Assembly: GCA_030524175.1 (NCBI GenBank)
Contig: JAUNHC010000039.1
Coordinates: 1 to 49,680 of the forward strand
DNA length: 49,680 nucleotides
From: Eubacteriales bacterium
GTDB taxonomy: Bacteria; Bacillota; Clostridia; Lachnospirales; Lachnospiraceae
Direction of reading: 5' to 3'
A program made the position numbers and the translations under genes. The notes below the pieces were generated by a model, which saw only the letters and a list, made by a program, of their open reading frames with translations, was not told the origin of the DNA and did not search any database. Each line of letters starts with the position of its first letter. The stretch's first letter is position 1. Positions 45,092-49,680 of the stretch are shown here, in pieces.

Positions 45092-45988
45092 GTGGAAAAA
45101 ATCAGAAAAAATAAAAAGACGATTATTCTGTTCCTGTTTCCGGCCGTGATTTTGTACCTGTGTTTTGAGGTTATTCCTGTAGTGATGTCTATCTATTTTT
45201 CTTTTAATGACTGGCCCGGAATACAGGCGGTTCCGCTGAAATTTGTCGGCTTGGAGAATTACAGGAACTTATTTCAGAATGCAGTATTTTTAAAATCCCT
45301 GCAGAATGTGTTCATTTATGTGATCGTCAGTGTGGTGCTCCAAGTACCTCTTGGGTTTGCACTGGGACTTTTGATCCATCATTTTAAGAAAGGACAGAGA
45401 TTTTTTAAAGCTGCTTTTTTCATACCTATGATTTTGTCTGTGACAGCGGTGGCGCTTCTGTGGAACTTTATATATTTTCCTACGGAAAAAGGGATTTTGA
45501 ACAGTTTTCTTATAAAATTAGGACTTCAGGATTTCACACAGCAGTGGCTGGTAAATCCAAAGACATCCTTACTCTGTCTTATTATAGTAAGTACATGGAC
45601 AAGTGTGGGATATTATATGATCATCTGTCTGGCCGGGCTGACTTCAGTGCCGGAATCAGTGATTGAGGCAGGGCAGCTTGACGGAGCTACAGGCTGGAAG
45701 AAAATCCGGCATCTGTATATTCCAATGCTGTGGGACCCCATTAAAATGTCAACGATCATGGTTATCACAGGTGTCCTGAAAATCTTTGATACAGTATACA
45801 TACTGACACCCACGGGAGGAACCAATAATTCTACGGTTGTCCCGGCACTGTTGATGTACAATGAGGCTTACCGTTACGGCCATTATGGGACAGGCAGTGC
45901 CATTGCAACTGTTATCTTCGTGCTGAGCGCCCTTGTTTCTGTGGTCAGTCTGAAGCTGATGAACAGACGGGAAAGCATTGAGTATTAA
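45092..45988 (+). CDS. Carbohydrate ABC transporter permease, MalF/UgpA type (second cassette)
   Basis: A 298-residue permease with six hydrophobic segments. It starts at GTG 45092 with AAGGAGGAG upstream. The EAA loop reads VIEAGQLDGATGWKKIRHLY. It forms the channel with the product of 46001, 12 bases downstream, for the sugar bound by the protein at 43722. Confidence 0.9.
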   Translation: MEKIRKNKKTIILFLFPAVILYLCFEVIPVVMSIYFSFNDWPGIQAVPLKFVGLENYRNLFQNAVFLKSLQNVFIYVIVSVVLQVPLGFALGLLIHHFKKGQRFFKAAFFIPMILSVTAVALLWNFIYFPTEKGILNSFLIKLGLQDFTQQWLVNPKTSLLCLIIVSTWTSVGYYMIICLAGLTSVPESVIEAGQLDGATGWKKIRHLYIPMLWDPIKMSTIMVITGVLKIFDTVYILTPTGGTNNSTVVPALLMYNEAYRYGHYGTGSAIATVIFVLSALVSVVSLKLMNRRESIEY

Positions 45989-46000
45989 GGGGGGAAGACA

Positions 46001-46837
46001 ATGACAAAAAGAAAAAAGCACTCGGTTGGTTTCTATACAGCCTTTATGTTATTCGTAATTGTGGCAGTGATAAATGTGTATCCTATGGTATTTTCTATTT
46101 TTTGTTCTTTTAAGGGGAATCTTGAGATTTTTTCTTCCTTTACAGCCTTGCCGAAAAGACTTCGGTTTGAGAATTATGTGACTGCCTGGGAGGTGGGAAG
46201 GATTGGACGGTATTTCCTTAATACCATTATTCTGGCAGTGGGGACTTTAGGGATTTCAGGGCTTTTCGGGGCGATGGCATCTTATATTCTGTCCAGGTTT
46301 ACATTCAAAGGGAAGTCAAAAATGTATCTGCTTTTTATTTCAGGCATGATGATTCCCATACAGGCAGTTTTGATTCCTCTGTCCTACCTGTTTGGGAAAT
46401 TGGGGATCATGAATAATTATCCGGTGTTGATCCTTCTGTATGCAGCCTTCTGTTTCCCCATGACTATCCTTATTCTAACCGGATTTATGAACAGTATTCC
46501 CACAGAGCTGGAGGAGGCCATGGTCATTGACGGCGCCAGCATTTATCAGGTATTTTACAGAATGATACTGCCCTTATCCATGCCGGGAATTGTCAGTGTG
46601 TCCATCTTTAATTTCATCCAGGTGTGGAATAACCTTCTATTCCCCTTAATATTCATCTCTGACAAAGATAAGGGTACCATTTCCATGGGACTGCTGGCCT
46701 TCTTCGGAGAGTACAGCACAGATTACAGTGCCAGCATGGCGGGAATCTGCCTTACTACCATACCGGTGATCATCGCCTATGTATTCTTTCAGGATAAGAT
46801 TGAAAACGGTCTTATGAGCGGCGCGATCAAAGGGTGA
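46001..46837 (+). CDS. Carbohydrate ABC transporter permease, MalG/UgpE type (second cassette)
   Basis: A 278-residue permease. The EAA loop is ELEEAMVIDGASIYQVFYRM and the C-terminal tail IENGLMSGAIKG matches the family. The start has GGGGGG-rich sequence upstream (AAGGGGGGAAG). It ends 16 bases from the convergent minus-strand gene at 46854, with no terminator seen. Confidence 0.9.
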   Translation: MTKRKKHSVGFYTAFMLFVIVAVINVYPMVFSIFCSFKGNLEIFSSFTALPKRLRFENYVTAWEVGRIGRYFLNTIILAVGTLGISGLFGAMASYILSRFTFKGKSKMYLLFISGMMIPIQAVLIPLSYLFGKLGIMNNYPVLILLYAAFCFPMTILILTGFMNSIPTELEEAMVIDGASIYQVFYRMILPLSMPGIVSVSIFNFIQVWNNLLFPLIFISDKDKGTISMGLLAFFGEYSTDYSASMAGICLTTIPVIIAYVFFQDKIENGLMSGAIKG

Positions 46838-46853
46838 GTGCCAAGGGGTGTGC

Positions 46854-47177
46854 TTACATGGTGAGGACAGCAGACACCATAAGACAGATTGCTCCCACAG
46901 CAAGAAACAGCAGGCTGACCCCGGCTTTCTTCTTGCGGGAGTTCATTTTAACAGCGTCTTCCTGGGAAATCTGGGCAGGATATTTTCTCCGGCCAAGAAG
47001 GTATAGCAGCAGCCCTCCGTTCCCATTATTTCCGCTGAGAGCAAAAAATCCCCAGAACTTCGGGTGCTTCAGGCCGCGGCATGAGGCATCTAGTTCTGTC
47101 AGCTTATAGATCTGATAGGAAAGTGTAAACGCTCCTAACAGTGTGATAAATACGAAAACAACAATGTACCAGTGCAT
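46854..47177 (-). CDS. Small membrane protein of unknown function
   Basis: A 107-residue protein with two hydrophobic segments (about 3-22 and 88-106) and a central region with GLKHPKFWGFFALSGNNGNG. AGGAGG precedes the ATG. It starts 11 bases after the stop of the XRE regulator gene, so the two form an operon. It looks like the small DUF3784-type membrane proteins of Firmicutes, but I am not certain of the family. It may interact with the membrane-tethered regulator. Confidence 0.7.
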   Translation of the reverse strand: MHWYIVVFVFITLLGAFTLSYQIYKLTELDASCRGLKHPKFWGFFALSGNNGNGGLLLYLLGRRKYPAQISQEDAVKMNSRKKKAGVSLLFLAVGAICLMVSAVLTM

Positions 47178-47188
47178 ATCTTCTCCTC

Positions 47189-47596
47189 CTAAAATTTTTT
47201 AATGATCTGGTAAAACAAGGTAGTAGTGCCTACGATAGCCAGTGTGGCGCAGACTGCTATGAGATACTTGTTTCTGGCAATAAGTCCGTTGAACAAAATG
47301 AACAAAACCATAAGCGCTACGTTTACTCCCACAGCAATCAGAAGCTTTCGGTTGCTCTCCACCACATTTGTGGTTTCTTCCAGGTGTTCTATCATTTTTA
47401 CATCTCCTTTCAGCAGTTCATCAAGGCTGATGTTATAGAGGTCGCTTAATTTAATGACACTTACAATATCCGGATAAGATTTTTCATTCTCCCAGTTGGA
47501 TATGGTCTGACGGGAAACCTGGATTTCCTCAGCCACTTTTTCCTGTGTGAATCCGGACGCTGTCCGTGCATTTTTTAGCTTGCTTCCTATTTCCAT
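47189..47596 (-). CDS. XRE regulator with C-terminal membrane helices
   Basis: A 135-residue protein from ATG 47596, chosen because GAGGAAC lies nine bases before it; the frame is open to 47626. Residues about 1-60 are a helix-turn-helix (LKNARTASGFTQEKVAEEIQ, VSRQTISNWENEKSYPDI). Two hydrophobic segments follow (about 83-105, VGVNVALMVLFILFNGLIA, and about 110-131), so the DNA-binding domain is probably held at the membrane. Its gene is preceded by two matching palindromes covering the promoter, which suggests autoregulation. Confidence 0.87.
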   Translation of the reverse strand: MEIGSKLKNARTASGFTQEKVAEEIQVSRQTISNWENEKSYPDIVSVIKLSDLYNISLDELLKGDVKMIEHLEETTNVVESNRKLLIAVGVNVALMVLFILFNGLIARNKYLIAVCATLAIVGTTTLFYQIIKKF

Positions 47597-47648
47597 AACC
47601 TTGTTCCTCGCTTTCGTTGATATCATGTCATATTCGGGGCAGAATGTC

Positions 47649-47700
47649 TATCAAACATCTTTGATATTGGTGTTTTTAACCATGTCAAAATTCTTTGACA
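47649..47700 (-). promoter_or_regulatory. Paired operators overlying the promoter of the XRE operon
   Basis: Two 18-base palindromes share one pattern: TATCAAA-CATC-TTTGATA (47649-47666) and TGTCAAA-ATTC-TTTGACA (47683-47700), that is TRTCAAA-N4-TTTGAYA, 34 bases centre to centre. On the minus strand the second contains a perfect -35 TTGACA (47688-47683) and the first a -10-like TATCAA (47666-47661) 16 bases away. A bound regulator would block both boxes. Confidence 0.7.
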
Positions 47701-47806
47701 CGGCCAATTATCAGGGCTTTTACAGCATTGGAAAGTAATCTGCTTCTATGGAGGACAGAATGGATTTTGCCGTCATAGAACAAAGTGGAGTACGCTCCTG
47801 GTATAC

Positions 47807-47840
47807 AAAAAAACAGCCGGTCTGTTTTCAGACTGGCTGT
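47807..47840 (-). terminator. Terminator of the tRNA-Trp gene
   Basis: On the minus strand ACAGCCAGTCTG pairs with CAGACCGGCTGT (47840-47829 with 47824-47813, one G-U pair) around a four-base loop, followed by seven T (47813-47807). Confidence 0.85.
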
Positions 47841-47848
47841 GAACTAAG

Positions 47849-47919
47849 CAGGGGATGAGAGAATCGAACTCCCACTAAAGGTTTTGGAGACCTCTGTCAT
47901 ACCATTTGACCAATCCCCT
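47849..47919 (-). tRNA. tRNA-Trp (anticodon CCA)
   Basis: On the minus strand the acceptor arms AGGGGAT and ATCCCCT pair over seven bases, and the anticodon loop CTCCAAA carries CCA between GAGGT and ACCTT. The T arm is GGGAG-TTCGATT-CTCTC and the D arm contains the GTC/GAC stem. The discriminator base is G, expected for tryptophan. The 3' CCA is not encoded. Length is 71. Confidence 0.95.
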
Positions 47920-47994
47920 AAAAGTTGCTTATGTTGGAATTATACATGCAGAAGATACGCTTGTCAAGATAAATGGGGATTTTTTGTCAGCTTG

Positions 47995-48024
47995 CCGCCG
48001 GTAATGCCAAAACCGGCGGTTTTT
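47995..48024 (+). terminator. Rightward terminator without an obvious upstream gene
   Basis: CCGCCGGT (47995-48002) and ACCGGCGG (48012-48019) form a perfect eight-pair stem, followed by TTTTT. The T run is only on the plus-strand side, yet no plus-strand gene ends nearby. It may stop read-through from the left or end a small RNA. The rest of the gap 47920-48230 holds the promoter and leader listed next. Confidence 0.7.
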
Positions 48025-48075
48025 CTATTTGCGGGAGTTCACATTTAAAAATCATACTTTTAAGTCCAGATTTAA

Positions 48076-48103
48076 TTTACAATTGGATAATTTATGTTAT
48101 AAT
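48076..48103 (+). promoter_or_regulatory. Promoter of the SDR-membrane fusion gene
   Basis: TTTACA (48076-48081), a 16-base spacer and perfect TATAAT (48098-48103). The leader to the start codon at 48231 is about 120 bases and contains two hairpins, one near the start (TCCGGTG/CACCGGGA region, about 48117-48133). Confidence 0.75.
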
Positions 48104-48183
48104 TCTAGTATACAGTCCGGTGATCACCGGGACTTGATGATTTAGATTATTTCAGTGAGTATTTGTCTGCAAAATATGTTTTG

Positions 48184-48219
48184 TTTCCAGGAGTAAAGCT
48201 TTGACAAGCTTACTGGAAA
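48184..48219 (+). other. Leader hairpin next to the ribosome-binding site
   Basis: TTTCCAG plus AGTAA-AGCTT pairs with AAGCTTACT plus GGAAA around a TGAC loop, with single-base bulges. It ends right at the AGAGGTG ribosome site, so it could influence translation. No known riboswitch core was recognised. Confidence 0.5.
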
Positions 48220-48230
48220 GAGGTGAAGAA

Positions 48231-49680
48231 ATGGCGGCAATTCTGATTACAGGTAATACAGGAATATTTACAGAGGATGCGTTGGTTCCTCTGACGGAAG
48301 ATTATAAGATAGTAATTGCCGGAAAACTAAAATTAACCGGAAAACATAAAAATATAATTTCTTATGATACGGTTCCTACGGAAGAAAAGTTTGCCAGGTT
48401 GTTTGATGTGTACAGTTTCCAGGCAGTGTTGTATGTCACAGGGTATGTGGACGGGGGCAACGGCTCTTTCGGTGAAATGCAGTATATTGGGAGTACGATG
48501 AATGAATGCCGGCGGGGCAAGGTTGAAAAGCTTATACTTCTCTCCACAGTGGAGAGCCGGAATTTTCGTTTGGATAAAGAACACAGTGGAGTGCAGAACC
48601 AGGATTATCTGTCAGAACAGGCATTTAGTGCGGCGCAGGCAGAAGAACTGTGCCGCTATTTTTCCGGGAAATCAGGGGTAAAAACCGTACTTCTGCGGCT
48701 GCCGTATCTGGCTGGGCGCACCAACCGCAATAATTTTCTGGGAAATATTTTTGCAGAAATGGAACAGAAGGAAAATATTATTTTTCCCCACCGTGCGGAA
48801 GACAGGGTTGATTTTGTGTCACTGAGGGACTTGATCGGGCTTTTGGGACAGATCGCAGGTGAGACGGAGGATGAAAGCGGCGATTATTTTGTGACAAGCG
48901 GATACCGTCATAGTTATGGTGAACTGCACAGGAGGCTGCAGGGGCTGGACCCGGAATTGCAGGCAGTGTATGAAAATAGTCCGGATTTAATCCCCTGGCC
49001 TGATTATCCCACAGAGCTGCGGATAAAATATGGATTTATTCCTCTGGACAATGTGATTGAGGACATTGAAGAGTATTATGAGGAATATAAAAGGGAAACA
49101 GGACACGGAAAGATGGGGATTGCCGGGAAGCTGAGGCAGCTTCTGGGAGATACGGGCAAAGGTGTTTTCCAATATATTGAGCTGCTGCTTGTCTTTTTGC
49201 TTGCAGAGGTGATCAGCTATTATACTTCTGATTCTGTGTACTTTAAGTTTGTTGATGTCAGGTTGTTTTATATTATGATCATGGGGACCATGCATGGAAT
49301 GAAGCTGGGACTTCTGGCAGCGCTGCTGGAAAGCATTGTTCTGGTAAGGAATTTCGGGCAGATCGGAATGGATGGCACACTGCTCTTTTATAATGTTGAG
49401 AACTGGATTCCCTTTGCCGTCTATCTGATGGCCGGCTCCATAACAGGATATATTAAGAATAAAAAGACAGATGAATTAAACAACTCCCGGAAAGAATACG
49501 CTCTTCTTCGGAACAAGTACATATTTTTAAACGATGTTTATCACAGTGCCATTGAGAATAAAAGCGAGTATAAAAAACAGATACTTGGCTTTAAAGACAG
49601 CTTTGGAAAGATTTTCGATGCGGTGCAGAAGCTGGAGTGCGACGTGAAGTCGCGTAATGAATTGCTAACTGTTAGCTACC
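48231..49680 (+). CDS. SDR-like (NAD-epimerase fold) domain fused to membrane helices and coiled coil, truncated at window end; PelD-like candidate
   Basis: An open frame of 483 codons with no stop before the window ends. Residues 1 to about 285 resemble an extended SDR/epimerase: Rossmann-like ILITGNTGIFTED, LLSTVESRNF and VLLRLPYLAGR. The catalytic YxxxK position seems to read AFSAAQAEE, lacking Tyr and Lys, so enzyme activity is doubtful. Hydrophobic segments follow at about 317-335, 343-373 and 391-408, then a coiled coil (KYIFLNDVYHSAIENKSEYK). That order, four membrane passes then a linker toward a probable GAF region, resembles PelD, the c-di-GMP receptor of Pel exopolysaccharide synthesis, with an SDR domain added in front. 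RBS AGAGGTGAAG precedes the ATG. The PelD assignment is inference; the rest of the gene is outside the window. Confidence 0.6.
   Translation, partial: MAAILITGNTGIFTEDALVPLTEDYKIVIAGKLKLTGKHKNIISYDTVPTEEKFARLFDVYSFQAVLYVTGYVDGGNGSFGEMQYIGSTMNECRRGKVEKLILLSTVESRNFRLDKEHSGVQNQDYLSEQAFSAAQAEELCRYFSGKSGVKTVLLRLPYLAGRTNRNNFLGNIFAEMEQKENIIFPHRAEDRVDFVSLRDLIGLLGQIAGETEDESGDYFVTSGYRHSYGELHRRLQGLDPELQAVYENSPDLIPWPDYPTELRIKYGFIPLDNVIEDIEEYYEEYKRETGHGKMGIAGKLRQLLGDTGKGVFQYIELLLVFLLAEVISYYTSDSVYFKFVDVRLFYIMIMGTMHGMKLGLLAALLESIVLVRNFGQIGMDGTLLFYNVENWIPFAVYLMAGSITGYIKNKKTDELNNSRKEYALLRNKYIFLNDVYHSAIENKSEYKKQILGFKDSFGKIFDAVQKLECDVKSRNELLTVSY

Noticed and set aside
48104-48230. c-di-GMP riboswitch in the leader of the SDR fusion gene
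   Set aside because: GGGAC and GCAAA-like strings occur, but their order and the surrounding stems do not match the class I or class II cores I know.
1-49680. CRISPR array, prophage or integrated element
   Set aside because: No regularly spaced direct repeats, integrase, phage structural genes or repeated att-like ends beside the tRNA were seen.

Overview
The window (roughly mid-40s %GC by eye, strong AGGAGG ribosome-binding sites, GTG/TTG starts, tight operons) reads as chromosome of a Gram-positive anaerobe of the Clostridia, most likely a gut-type Lachnospiraceae. The evidence is gene content: YesM/YesN-type two-component pairs, ATPase-less sugar ABC cassettes, a GH112 phosphorylase, a NiCo riboswitch and a DUF5107/TPR protein. 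There is no rRNA, no CRISPR array and no recognisable transposase.

Layout. (1) 1-2837: tail of an unknown gene, then an NMT1/SsuA-like ABC importer (binding protein, permease, ATPase); the binding protein is separated from the permease by a terminator and a chain of hairpins. (2) 2937-4752: an AT-rich three-gene unit, XRE regulator / ImmA-IrrE metalloprotease / PIN-domain protein, closed by a 16-bp hairpin terminator. (3) 4884-26898: a glycan-use locus. It holds a divergent DUF5107-TPR protein, two AraC regulators, GH2-like and GH105-like hydrolases, a sugar ABC cassette (binding protein plus two permeases), a response regulator/histidine kinase pair, an SMP-30-like protein, an aldo/keto reductase, a GH112 phosphorylase, a GH1 beta-glucosidase and, convergent, a TIM-barrel sugar isomerase/epimerase-like protein. 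(4) 27099-29804: a MATE exporter, then a CDF metal exporter controlled by a NiCo riboswitch with an overlapping terminator. (5) 30018-33322: a second YesM/YesN-like pair. (6) 33330-36939: LysR, divergent from a DASS/SLC13-like carboxylate transporter and a URO-D/MtaA-like protein. (7) 37164-39081: an ATPase/RloB pair, probably anti-phage. (8) 39189-41450: a membrane GGDEF-EAL protein with a degenerate GGDEF and an intact EAL domain. (9) 41684-46837: a putative glycosidase followed by a second ATPase-less sugar ABC cassette. (10) 46854-47596, minus strand: a membrane-tethered XRE regulator and a small membrane protein, under two matching palindromes that overlie the promoter. (11) tRNA-Trp (minus), then at 48231 a large gene running off the window: an SDR-like domain fused to membrane helices and a coiled coil.

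How it may work together. In region 3, extracellular sugar is probably sensed by the histidine kinase and the AraC proteins, imported as oligosaccharide by the ABC cassette (with an ATPase encoded elsewhere) and taken apart in the cytosol. GH105 would remove an unsaturated uronic acid, GH2 and GH1 would trim beta-linked residues, and the GH112 enzyme would phosphorolyse a galactosyl disaccharide to galactose 1-phosphate. The AKR, SMP-30 and TIM-barrel proteins would process released monosaccharides. The specific substrate is inference.

The parts most worth a second look are the XRE/ImmA/PIN unit, the truncated SDR-membrane fusion (possibly the first gene of a Pel-like exopolysaccharide cluster), the ATPase/RloB pair, the absence of a lipobox cysteine in all three binding proteins, and the paired palindromes at 47649-47700.
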